Source: Craterostigma plantagineum
Lineage: Eukaryota > Streptophyta > Magnoliopsida > Lamiales > Linderniaceae
NCBI GenBank assembly: GCA_027422505.1
Contig: JAPQWV010000359.1
Span: 62,001-126,000 of the forward strand
DNA: 64,000 nt
Direction: 5' to 3'
The notes below the pieces were generated by a model. That model did not search any database. It saw only the letters and a program-made list of their open reading frames with translations, and was not told the DNA's origin. Positions 1 through 10,735 of this stretch are shown here, in pieces (position 1 is the stretch's first letter; the number at the start of each line of letters is the position of its first letter). Both the position numbers and the translations under genes were made by a program.

Positions 1-325
1 CCCATTAGCAGCTACCAAGAATCTGCCGTAACAAATCCATTTTCACCATCAACGAAATAAAAGCAGAAAACTGATGAAAAATTGATTTGTTTTCTTCTTA
101 CACAAGGGCTTTCATGTCAGTGAACTTTGCCTTCTTCCTTATGGTGAAGATCTCTTTGACTTGCGTGTCGGTTCCTACGAGGACAGAGGAAAGAACTGCG
201 AAGGCGCAGATCACACACCTCAACACTAACTCGGTGAGTTTAATCCTTCTTTCGATGATCTTAGCATTGCTGCCATGGTAGACTGGGACATTGCCAGGAC
301 TCACTCCCACGCCGATATAACTCAT
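1..325 (-). CDS. CASP-like protein, family 2B-like (5' part only)
   Basis: Start of a Casparian-strip-membrane-domain-like (CASPL) gene running off the left edge. The ATG at 325-323 opens with MSYIGVGVSPGNVPVYHG, the characteristic N-terminus of CASPL subfamily 2B. Exon 1 (325-102) continues through a first hydrophobic segment (LVLRCVICAFAVLSSVLVG) to the TQVKEIF and FTDMKALV block. A GTAAG donor follows at 101; after a 78-bp intron exon 2 (22-1) resumes in frame as FLVAANG. CASPL proteins have four transmembrane segments and may scaffold plasma-membrane domains, but no specific function is known for this subfamily. An upstream extension of the frame is ignored because the conserved family start is this ATG. 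Three transmembrane segments and the C-terminus lie outside the window. Confidence 0.9.
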
Positions 326-1341
326 CTTCTTTCTTTCTATTACAACCTTAGCTTGAAAGAAAGTGTATTTCACAGATAACACAACCTATCAGCAGTTATA
401 TAGACATCATTGGGAGTAGGTTTTTTACTACATCACACGCATTCATAGAGAAGTAAATGTATGGGCTGACACGATATTAGATGGTCGACTCAGGGACATG
501 TGGTTCTCAGCATCTAAGAACAAGAGCCTAAGATTTAGGACTCCTTCGATTATCTGTAATTTTTTTTTTGTTTTTGTTTTCTGGGAAAGAGCAATGTGAT
601 ATCTATTCCATGACTCATTTAATAAGGGGTGCAGAGAGGAATCAGTGTGATGACCCATTCCCATTCTGCTCTGTGCTTATCATTACCACACAAAAGAAGA
701 GAAAAGAGACGAAAACAATTCAAGAATTGCGTTCTTTCCAACTACATGCAATAATAATAGCAAAGAACAATTTACAGAACAGAACTACCACAAGCAAAGA
801 GATCCACGGCCTGAAAAATACAAGTTATAATCGAAAAAGCCCGAGCTTTATCGATCTTACTCTATTTCAAAATACAACTTTGATTCCTGTGTAGTAGATA
901 GAGTGATAGATGGAATGGAAACAATGTATTATACAGATTGAATAGTTAATGGGCTAAATAGAACAAACGGAAAATGCTTGCTATTATGCTTTGGGCCTTT
1001 TTAGTCCTCTTTTAAAGTCCCAAGTAAACATCTGCCATTTATGAAAGCGAAAAAAGAAAAAAGATTGAAGTAAAGTAAAATCTCTCGCGATCTGATATTA
1101 TTACTATCACTATCTTTAAAAATTTACGATCGTTATAATATAACTATTTCGGTATGTCAACTGTAATTTCTAATTTTAACCTTTCAAGTTTTTATATTTA
1201 TTTTGGTTAGAGTAACTATTAGTTTCTCCAACTTTTGATTTCTATAATCGTACTCTATAGATCATATGTTTTGTTTCTATAGTTAAAAACGACACACAAT
1301 TATAGTAGTACATATACATATTTATATATTAGAACATGCTT
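326..1341. other. Intergenic, upstream of the CASP-like gene
   Basis: AT-rich sequence containing the presumptive promoter and 5' UTR of the reverse-strand CASP-like gene. Open frames here (for example 568-894) resemble no family and look like chance. I see no RNA gene. Confidence 0.6.
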
Positions 1342-1386
1342 GGAGTGCGCGTAAAATATACTCATCATATTTTACGCCGCACCTCA
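1342..1386. repeat. Near-perfect 45-nt hairpin
   Basis: GAGTGCGCGTAAAATAT and ATATTTTACGCCGCACCTC are inverted complements of about 19 bases with one or two mismatches around a 7-base loop (ACTCATC). It lies in AT-rich intergenic DNA and could be the core of a degraded MITE or a small foldback. Confidence 0.6.
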
Positions 1387-1570
1387 CTTTTTACTCAATT
1401 TAATATTATTCCCTAAAATAAAATTTAACATGTGAAATTTTCTCGGTGATTGGCGAAGCGATGTTTGTTTGAGTAAAGGGGGTAGCATACTAGCAGGTGA
1501 GGACAGACTACAGAGTGCCGCCATTCCTAATATTTCACTAGTTACTTCTATTATATACTAAAAACTGATG

Positions 1571-1733
1571 TTTTTTTCATATTGTTTTCTAATAGTTAGG
1601 AACAAGAGATGTGCCACTCTTAGGTTTTTTTCCAAGTGATATTAAACATATGTGCGTATTGTATATAAATCATATATTCACATCTATGATACGAGTGTGG
1701 TTTTTTTTTTTCATATTGTTTTCTAATAGTTAG
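1571..1733. repeat. Pair of ~29-bp direct repeats
   Basis: A T-run followed by TCATATTGTTTTCTAATAG plus TTAG occurs at 1571-1599 and again at 1704-1733. The 133-bp spacing suggests a small local duplication or the ends of a degraded insertion. No coding capacity is visible between them. Confidence 0.6.
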
Positions 1734-2619
1734 ACGGTGATGTGTCCATCTCGGCCTCGCACTCGCGCTGGAGAAGGTAAACAAAGTAGAACCGTCATAA
1801 TTCGGTTTCATTTTATTTTATTTCCAAGGAGTCAATTAATTTCTGGCCGGTCAAAAAGATTCACAAGCCCATAAATTCAGTGGAAAACGGTTTTTATGAG
1901 GTGTTCATGCATTTTATTTTAACTAGTATTATAAAATACATACTACATTGATTCATTTTCGGCAATAAAAATATATATGTAAGTCTCACACACACACTAT
2001 TAAATTATTAAATATCCATTGATATTGTATATATATAATATATACGCATATTTCATGTCAAGAGAGATTTATGAGTCATGCCGATATTGGAGTTGTAATT
2101 TTTTGCTCTTAGCTCTCATTTCACGTTCTCAGCAAATATATACTACTACTGTACTGTTGTAACTGAACAAGGAAGTAAATAATCAATGATCATATGCTGG
2201 TGATGCAAAAATTAAGATAGAACAGCATAAAATAGGACAGATTGTTCAACTTTTCTCCAAAATAACTGGAACATTCAAGTCAAAAGAGATCCTACTAGAT
2301 AGATGGATATATTCTTCTTCAACTTCAATACTAACTACTTCGTAGAAGAATAAAAAGCGTCACGCTCGACGATGATCTACGAAGTAATGGATCGGAAAAC
2401 CACCTATGGCACACCATAAAGCAGGATTGGTTAAGATCGCTCTGACGAAACCATTACCACCCTTATCTAGAGAAGACGAACGAACCAGTATAATATAAAT
2501 GAATCAATAATTCAACTGTCGGCAATATCAATCATCTTACATCATAAGACAAAAAAAAAACATCACTGAATCAAATTAAATTTAAAATTAAAACAAAAAA
2601 TATATCTTAAACTTTGCAT
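1734..2619. other. AT-rich intergenic stretch
   Basis: No supported gene. The stretch has short alternating TA runs near 2024-2045 and a CA run near 1987-1997, otherwise nothing recognised. Confidence 0.5.
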
Positions 2620-3110
2620 GACCCAACCACGTTGGAGGTGGTCATAAGAGTTGAAAATAATGTGGAAACTGCATGAAAGTACCACGAGAAGGGACGATCA
2701 CCGAGTAATAGAGATAGACGCATGTCTTATATAACTTATCGTCATTCCCAATTTTTCTCTGAATGCTCGTGTCCTCGTAAAATAACCTAGACACTGTAGC
2801 TCCATAAATAATATCTACGCTAATGCCAAAACTAGAGTCTTCACTCTTCAGCAAGAAACATTATACAAATTTTTACTACTGTTCCTCAACCATCAATCCA
2901 AATCTGTTTGATAAACACGGAATCAATAAATCCTTCGAGTATCACTTCTCTGATTATGTTGCACTAGGAGTAGGGTTGGTGTCGTCCTTATTAATAACAA
3001 GGTAGGACCTTGCACAAGTTTCACGCAACAAATCATCCAACGATTTTTCTTCGATCACACAAAAAAATTGGTTGAGGATATCCATGATCTAAACACCAGA
3101 TCTGCATATC
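2620..3110 (-). pseudogene. SKIP23-like DUF295 C-terminal fragment (copy A)
   Basis: The reverse strand encodes a degraded match to the C-terminal part of the DUF295 protein seen at 4600-5200, including the block FPHYFQLL and PPPTWLGH. The Trp before PPP is a TGA stop, and the region upstream (3110-2855) is frameshifted. The match ends near 3110, so the F-box and first half are missing on this strand. It is a truncated pseudogene of the F-box/DUF295 (KIB/SKIP23) family, whose members act as substrate receptors of SCF ubiquitin ligases. Confidence 0.7.
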
Positions 3111-3164
3111 AGCCAAATTTAATCTGATCACAGCTAGTACCTAAAACCTTCCCTTATGATATTA

Positions 3165-3680
3165 TATAAAGTCCTCCTTTGAAAATATATATACATACTC
3201 GTATCAATTGTATATCATTTTTGTCCTATCATATATCTATCTCTACATATTTGATCAATTGCGAGCATACCCTAGTTCAGTGTGTATGTTGCTGCCTTTC
3301 AGCTGCAGAGAGAATAAATAACTTGAGAGAGAGAGAAAGTATTTTAAGTCCTTGTTCTTTCGTCTTTCTTATTCTCATCTTTCATTTCTCCCATATTCCC
3401 AACAGCAAAAATGCGGGATGATCTTCCAGCCCTTCTCCTTCACCGTATAGCTAAATGCCTCGACAGTAACGAGGACATCAGAGGCTGATGTCCAAGTTCT
3501 GGACAGCCGCTGTTGAACGGTATTTTTTTCTTTTCTTTGCACCTCCTTCCATTTATTGGTCCACCCCCCCCCCCCTTCTTCGGCGCTGCCGCCGCTTTCG
3601 CTGATGGTTCCCGCCTTGTCCTCCAGCCAAGGACGGTGCACTGCTTCACAAGACCCAACGGCGACGATGGTCCTGAGGGT
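3165..3680 (+). repeat. Left arm of a ~500-bp inverted repeat
   Basis: The promoter-like sequence and F-box 5' end at about 3165-3680 match, in opposite orientation, the sequence at about 8375-8895. Shared landmarks are ATCAATTGCGAGCATACC, CAGCTGCAGAGAGAATAA, the GAGA run, and the start codon context. The arms lie about 4.7 kb apart and enclose the F-box pseudogene array. Confidence 0.8.
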
Positions 3681-3690
3681 TATATCAAAT
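3411..3690 (+). pseudogene. SKIP23-like F-box N-terminal fragment (copy A')
   Basis: The ATG at 3411 starts DDLPALLLHRIAKCLDSNED, the F-box of the copy at 8627, on the opposite strand. After 25 residues a stop (TGA at 3488) and loss of bases in the HMRLVSKFW region break the frame. The remainder is recognisable in other frames up to the FTRPNGDD block near 3665. A ten-base C run at 3566 interrupts the Pro/Ala linker. The upstream 250 bases retain the promoter-like sequence of the family. It is broken and truncated and therefore not expected to make an F-box protein. Confidence 0.75.
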
Positions 3691-3954
3691 GAAAGTTTCA
3701 AAATGTAATTTTATCATTTAAGGAATTAGCTCATTTTCGACAAACGTCATCGTCATCGTTCTAAAATATGTCCTTGATTCCCCCACTAACAGCCTAGAAT
3801 ATGAAATGATCATAAAACAATATATTACATTATGGAACAAGATAATGTTTGATACTCCCATCGAAAGGAACAACATTATGTTCGATAGTATCGTCCAAAG
3901 AACAACGAAGTGTCATACTCAATGAAGAGAGAATATCATACTATATGAAAACTA
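3691..3954. other. Spacer between copy A' and the duplicated unit
   Basis: AT-rich sequence with no supported gene. Several short repeats of CATACTATATGAAA and AACAACATTATG type are visible, without a clear unit. Confidence 0.4.
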
Positions 3955-6159
3955 AATTGTACATTGAGAATATGAAACATATCGAATAATTGTAGAAGCA
4001 GATATCACGTTAAGAAACGACATTAACTTTTAAAACTCACGAGAAAGTCAAATGAGTATTACAATATGAGTATCAAAGAAGAGAAAGAATATTACAATAT
4101 GAGTGTTACAGTGTATGTGCATGTGCACAGAAAAAGTTAGATTCTGAAATATATGGAATGATCCTAAAATAAGACCTCACCTAAGAAACAACATAATAAT
4201 TAAACACGGTGAATGAAAACATAATGTCATAATCAAATAAAAGAAATAATATCGTAATATTAGTATTAAATGTATATGTATGAGTATAGAAAAAATAGGT
4301 AAAAGAAAGCATACAGAATGGCTACAGAGGAATATATCACCACAAAACAACATAATATTGGACATTCCGAATAATAGAATTGTGTGATAAATAAGGTCAC
4401 TGCTCCAAAGTGATTTTGAGTAAAGGTAGAATGTCATAATAGAAAAGAGAGAGAATTTCATAATATATATGCAAAATGTATGTGCAACAAAGTGAATATG
4501 AAATGTTGTATAAGACAAGAGAATGTATGTGCAACATAGAATAACAAAATGTTTGATGGTGTCCAAGTTCTGGAAAGCGGCTCGGTATTTCGGCGTGCAT
4601 TTGCCCTTCTTTCCAACTTACATGACCTAGCCAAATAGGAGGTGGCCAGAAGAGCTGAAAATAATGTGGAAACTCTAAGAACGAACCACAAGACCCGCCG
4701 TTGGCTGATTCATAGACGCATGTCCCATCTACCGCATCATCAACCACATTACCAGTGTTGTTCAAGTCCTCATAAAAGAACCTAGACATTGGAACTTCAT
4801 GGCTATCTCCACATATGGCAAAACTAGATTCATGAACCAAAAAAATTATACTGTTTTCCATCACGATGTCTTCCTCAACTGTTAATCCAGATCCGATGAA
4901 TACGGAATCGATAAAACTGTTGGGTATACCTAGAGCGATAACGTTGCACGAGGAGGAGACCATCCTTAATAACAAGGTTACATCTAAAAGTCTCACCTAA
5001 TCCATCATGCAGAAATTTTTCTTGCATCAACACATAATAATTTGGCTGCGGGAGTTCTGGGTCCAAGCACCAAATCTGAATATCAGCCTCAGCTAGTCTG
5101 CTCACAGCTACTACCAAAAATTTTCCCTCATGATAAATCAAATCCACAAGCACATAAGGGAGGCAGATATAATCAATGGAGTCCATGTCTCACTACGAGA
5201 ATCAATAACCCATATTAAATGTCTAGAACCATAATAACAAAATTCTGCCCCCTTTGTCATAACAACTTTTAACACCGGCTCAACACTTTCACGACCATCA
5301 CCAGTGATCCTCACCAACGTGGGATAGCAATGTACATGACAGATTGTAAAATTACTAGGTTCAAAAAGTGGAGATACAATACCAATTGGTTGAGAAGCCA
5401 CCATATTGAGGACGTCCCGTATAACACAGTCGTCCATAATATGCATGGAAATATTTATTTCGTCATAAAAAATTCTAAAGTTTACAGCTCCATGATTATT
5501 CCAAGGATAGCCAAAGCTGGATTCCTTAGCCAGAAATAGTATCCTACTTTCCAATACCACACGTTCTCCACCACGATCAATCCATCACCTGGTGAGCACG
5601 GAATCTATAGAACTTCCGACTACTATCCCGATACCGTTGCACTTAGAGAAGAGAATTACCGTTAATAACGTTTCGCTCGAGCCACCATTCAACGTTCTTT
5701 CCTCACGCAATACTAAAGGCTGCGGAGACTCCGAATCTAAACACCATATCTGGATACTTACAAAATCTAACATACTCGCGGCTAAAACCAATAATTTTCC
5801 CTTGTGAAATATTAATAAGCCATAACATATTCAGCTCTTCCAGAACCACACTAACAAAATTGTAGTTGTGAGTCCCCTTAGTAATAATCACTTTTAAAAT
5901 ACTCTAAACCCTTGCAGCACGACCATCAGTATCTACCCTCACCAAAATAGGATAACTGTGAACTTGAGAAATTTTAATGTCACCCGATTGGAACAAAGGA
6001 GACAAGGTACCGATAACAGTCTCAGAGGCCACCATGTTGAGTATGCGGACGGCCCAGACGTCGTTCTAGGAACATTCAGTCTTCAGTAGCCAAGATTATA
6101 AAGCATTGTCGCTGTTGGGTCTCGTGAAGCAGTGCACCGTCCTTGGCCGGAGGACTCGC
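3955..6159. repeat. Tandem direct duplication, unit 1 (2,205 bp)
   Basis: Sequence from 3955 (AATTGTACATTGAGAATATG) repeats from 6160 with a constant initial offset of 2,205 bases and very high identity. The unit holds about 600 bp of AT-rich non-coding DNA followed by pseudogene copy B on the reverse strand. Its right end cuts the F-box N-terminal region at GCCGGAGGACTCG. Confidence 0.9.
4600..6159 (-). pseudogene. F-box/DUF295 (SKIP23-like) pseudogene, copy B
   Basis: Read on the reverse strand, this copy starts inside the F-box linker at the duplication junction (6159). It continues through two successive DUF295-type beta-propeller segments: the first from RILNMVASETVIGTLSPLF (about 6045) and the second from VLNMVASQPIGIVSPLF (about 5415). 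It ends with FPHYFQLFWPPPIW near 4640. The F-box and start codon are absent. Frame breaks include an in-frame TAG in the ARV/ILKVIITKG region near 5905 and a 62-bp deletion near 5815 relative to copy C. Long open pieces between breaks explain the many short frames. It is a non-functional duplicate. Confidence 0.8.
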
Positions 6160-8405
6160 AATTGTACATTGAGAATATGAAACATATCGAATAATTGTAG
6201 AAGCAGATATCACGTAAGAAACGACATCAACTTTTAAAACTCACGAGAAAGTCAAATGAGTATTACAATATGAGTATCAAAGAAGAGAAAGAATATTACA
6301 ATATGAGTGTTACAGTGTATGTGCATGTGTACAGAAAAAGTTAGATTGTGAAATATATGGAATGATCCTAAAATAAGACCTCACCTAAGAAATAACATAA
6401 TAATTAAACACGGTGAATGAAAACATAATGTCATAATCAAATAAAAGAAATAATATCGTAATATTAGTATTAAATGTATATGTATGAGTATAGAAAAAAT
6501 AGGTAAAAGAAAGCATACAGAATGGCTACAGAGGAATATATCACCACAAAACAACATAATATTGGACATTCCGAATAATAGAATTGTGTGATAATAAGGT
6601 CAGTGCTCCAAAGTGATTTTGAGTAAAGGTAGAATGTCATAATAGAAAAGAGAGAGAATTTCATAATATATATGCAAAATGTATGTGCAACAAAGTGAAT
6701 ATGAAATGTTGTATAAGACAAGAGAATGTATGTGCAACATAGAATAACAAAATGTTTGATGGTGTCCAAGTTCTGGAAAGCGGCTCGGTATTTCGGCGTG
6801 CATTTGCCCTTTCTTTCCAACTTACATGACCTAGCCAAATAGGAGGTGGCCAGAAGAGCTGAAAATAATGTGGAAACTCTAAGAACGAACCACAAGACCC
6901 GCCGTTGGCTGAGTCATAGACGCATGTCCCATCTACTGCATCATCAACCACATTACCAGTGTTGTTCAAGTCCTCATAAAAGAACCTAGAAATTGGAACT
7001 TCATGGCTATCTCCACATATGGCAAAACTAGATTCATGAACCAAAAAAATTATACTGTTTTCCATCACGATGTCTTCCTCAACTGTTAATCCAGATCCGA
7101 TGAATACGGAATCGATAAAACTGTTGGGTATACCTAGAGCGATAACGTTGCACGAGGAGGAGACCATCCTTAATAACAAGGTTACATCTAAAAGTCTCAC
7201 CTAATCCATCATGCAGAAATTTTTCTTGCATCAACACATAATAATTTGGCTGCGGGAGTTCTGGGTCCAAGCACCAAATCTGAATATCAGCCTCAGCTAG
7301 TCTGCTCACAGCTACTACCAAAAATTTTCCCTCATGATAAATCAAATCCACAAGCACATAAGGGAGGCAGATATAATCAATGGAGTCCATGTCTCACTAC
7401 GAGAATCAATAACCCATATTAAATGTCTAGAACCATAATAACAAAATTCTGCCCCCTTTGTCATAACAACTTTTAACACCGGCTCAACACTTTCACGACC
7501 ATCACCAGTGATCCTCACCAAAGTGGGATAGCAATGTACTTGACAGATTGTAAAATTACTAGGTTCAAAAAGTGGAGATACAATACCAATTGGTTGAGAA
7601 GCCACCATATTGAGGACGTCCCGTATAACACAGTCGTCCATAATATGCATGGAAATATTCATTTCGTCATAAAAAAATTCTAAAGTTTACAGCTCCATGA
7701 TTATTCCAAGGATAGCCAAAGCTGGATTGCTTAGCCAGAAATAGTATCCTACTTTCCAATACCACACGTTCTCCACCACGATCAATCCATCACCTGGTGA
7801 GCACGGAATCTATAGAACTTCCGACTACTATCCCGATACCGTTGCACTTAGAGAAGAGAATTACCGTTAATAACGTTTCGCTCGAGCCACCATTCAACTT
7901 TCTTTCCTCACGCAATACTAAAGGCTGCGGAGACTCCGAATCTAAACACCATATCTGGATACTTACAAAATCTAACATACTCGAGGCTAAAACCAATTAT
8001 TTTCCCTTGTGAAATATTAGATCCTCGTAAAGGTACGACAGAGGAATAACCAGCATATTCCATTTTTTATTGAGAGAATCAATAAGCCATAACATATTCA
8101 GCTCTTCCAGAACCACACTACAAAATTGTAGTTGTGAGTCCCCTTAGTAATAATCACTTTTAAAATATCTAAACCCTTGCAGCACGACCATCAGTATCTA
8201 CCCTCACCAAAATAGGATAACTGTGAACTTGAGAAATTTTAATGTCACCCGATTGGAACGAAGGAGACAAGGTACCGATAACAGTCTCAAAGGCCACCAT
8301 GTTGAGTATGCGGACGGCCCAGACGTCGTTCTAGGAATATTCAGTCTTCAGTAGCCAAGATTATAAAGCGTTGTCGCCGTTGGGTCTCGTGAAGTAGTGC
8401 ACCGT
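6160..8405. repeat. Tandem direct duplication, unit 2
   Basis: Second copy of the 2.2 kb unit, colinear with 3955-6159 and differing by scattered substitutions and small indels. Unlike unit 1 it retains a 62-bp segment at about 8027-8090. It continues past the junction point into an intact F-box N-terminal region. Confidence 0.9.
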
Positions 8406-8627
8406 CCTTGGCCGGAGGACTAGGCGGGAACCATCAGCGACAGCAGCGACGGCGCCGGAGGCGGCGGGTGGACCAATAAATGGAAGGAGGGGCAAAGAAA
8501 AGCCAAAATACCATTCAACAGTGGCTCTCCAGAACTTGGACACCAGCCTCATGTGGCTGATGTCCTCGTTACTGTCGAGGCATTTAGCTAAACGGTGAAG
8601 AAGAAGGGCTGGAAGATCATCCCACAT
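6800..8627 (-). pseudogene. F-box/DUF295 (SKIP23-like) pseudogene, copy C
   Basis: The most complete copy of the array. The ATG at 8627 opens an F-box (DDLPALLLHRLAKCLDSNED, HMRLVSKFWRATV) followed by a Pro/Ala linker and VLRPRTVHYFTRPNGDNAL. An in-frame TAA then occurs at about 8361, and a frameshift lies in the GRAARV region near 8165. Two DUF295-type segments follow in tandem, the second complete to FPHYFQLFWPPPIW at about 6850. Functional relatives carry one DUF295 region after the F-box, so the doubling looks like a fusion of two family members. Several independent breaks mark it as a pseudogene, although an 88-residue F-box peptide could still be translated. Confidence 0.8.
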
Positions 8628-8895
8628 TTTTGTTATAAAATATGGGAGAAACGAAAGATGAGAAGAAAAAAGACGAAGAACAATGACTTGAAATACTTAC
8701 TCTCTCTCTCTCATCTCTCTCTCTCTCTCTCAAGTTACTTATTCTCTCTGCAGCTGAATGGCATCAGCATATACACACGAAATTATGGTATGCTCGCAAT
8801 TGATCATATACGTAGAGATAGATTTATGAGAGGACAAAAGGATATACAATTGATACGTAGTATTTATACATATTTACAAAAGAGGACTTTATTCA
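8375..8895 (-). repeat. Right arm of the ~500-bp inverted repeat
   Basis: Reverse-complement partner of 3165-3680, containing the F-box 5' end of copy C and its upstream region: GA-rich tract at 8700-8733, CAGCTGAATGG block, GGTATGCTCGCAATTGATCA block. The GA-rich tract is longer here than in the left arm. Confidence 0.8.
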
Positions 8896-9530
8896 TACAT
8901 ATATATATATATATAATTGATATGTCAACCGACAAGATATTTTTAAGCGTTCTGAGATGAAAACTAAAACTCGTGTTACAACAGTAATTGTTGCAGAGAA
9001 TACATTTTGTGCAGAGGATTAATAAATGCGCGCGTGGTCAAAGACTCAAAACCACCCTCAATTTATATAATTTGTTTTGAGGATCTAGATATATGAATGA
9101 GGAACAACGCTTGATTTAATTTGTTTTCATTATTTGGATAAACAGTCTTAACAATTTTCTTTTACAACTTTTTATGTTCTTCCAGTTATTCGGTAATGCA
9201 TTTTGTTATTATTAGTAGTTATATGTTTATGTAAATACAAGATGAAACTAGTATATAAAAACTTGCAAGGACTATTTATAGTGAAGTTATTACTTTTTGA
9301 GAGAAGTTTGTAGGCAGATGCTACTCACTCACTCTTTCGTGTATAGTATAAGTGTATAAGTTATTAGGCAAAACATATAAATAAACGCACATTGTTCTCA
9401 ATTTAAATATGTTTATTTACAAAAGGAGACAATAAATATGTTAGCCGATTTCCACCTTCTTCGACCTCCTTGCTTGAGAAGCTCGATGAACATAGAATAG
9501 AAGTAAAATAATTTTGAAACTCTACGAGTT
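8896..9530. other. Intergenic
   Basis: AT-rich, with a short alternating AT run at about 8901-8914. No supported gene. Confidence 0.5.
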
Positions 9531-10735
9531 AACCACATGTATTGCCGGCCGACCGAGTAATAAACAGACGTTCCGTATAACACAATCGTCCATTATATGC
9601 AAGAGAATATTCATGTCCAAAATCATGTCTCTGAAGAAACGTAATCACGTCCTCCAGAAATCCGCAACCCAAAATCATGGGACAGAATCGCAGTGCAAAG
9701 TCTTGGTGTTCATGTTGTAAGCAAAAGTGTGTTTGCTTCGCTTCTCCACCAAGTAGACGACGTCCAAGTCGAAGGGATCGAAGCACAAAATTTTCAGTGT
9801 AACGTTGAGACGGCCAACCTGACAGTAGATGTCGACGGGCATACCCGTTCTCTTAATCTCGTGCTCGAGGAACCATTCTTCTCCTACAAGCTTCCAAGTG
9901 GTGAACCTCAGGAACCCGTTTCGCGCCATCGACCGCCCTAAAAAGTATCTCAAAAAATTCCCCACGGGACGCTGCCATGCACACACGCATTATGTAAAGC
10001 CGCCTATGGATGCATCCCGAGGGATCCCTAATCACGCGCATTTTGTCGGGACTTGATTCGGGATAGTAGGCAATCACGTCTCCGCTCACGCTATCCGCCC
10101 AATACATAATCCCATCGATGACGGCTGCAGAGTCCTGAAGTCGCATACGATCGTCCAAGGGATTCCTGTCGAACGGCACTGCAAACTTGCTCCAGCATCC
10201 GCCGTCCTTCTCGTACGTCATCGGTACAGAGTGCCTTACACGGACTACGCGGTGCGTCCCGTCGACGCGCGCGAAAAAACCCCAATTTTCTCTTGTATAA
10301 TCTATTAACAACGTTTTTAGCTCATCGTAAGATGTGATCGTCAAGTTGAGCTCCTTTTTACGGCCAATTGTAGGATTGCATCGTATAGACAGATTAAGTT
10401 CATTCGGTATTCAAAGCAAACGTGCAACACGAGTCCGTTGCTTACGCCTACGACGACTGAATCTTTGGAGTCGCTGGGCGGTCTTAATTGGGTAGTTCGG
10501 AGGTAAGATTCTCGAACGATATCGTTAAAGTGGTGGTTTGAGAACACGGGCATCGCGGCAAATGAATGAGAGAACGATCTCCGGAGTCGATGAGCTTCGA
10601 GAATTATTATCAGCGTATTTGCGGATGAAGTAAGGGTCCGAAGCTACGGAAAGCCACTGCTTTGAAACGATTCTGAATTTGAAAACACAATTTACAGGTA
10701 AATGGAGTACCTCCATCAACAGACAATCTGGCCCA
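9530..10735 (-). pseudogene. F-box (FBA-type) pseudogene, copy D
   Basis: Degraded paralogue of the gene at 11941-13158. The F-box region reads DCLLMEVLHLPVNCVFKF and VSKQWLSVASDPYF, with the first residues cut off near 10735. A one-base loss at about 10385 (TACGATGCAAT against TACGTATGCAAT in the neighbour) shifts the frame. A second shift lies in the EFFEILF region near 9955, and ten residues of the VLIFDVYCSE block are absent. The 3' end differs from the neighbour after GCGF. Multiple independent breaks make it non-functional. The family provides substrate-binding subunits of SCF ligases. Confidence 0.75.
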
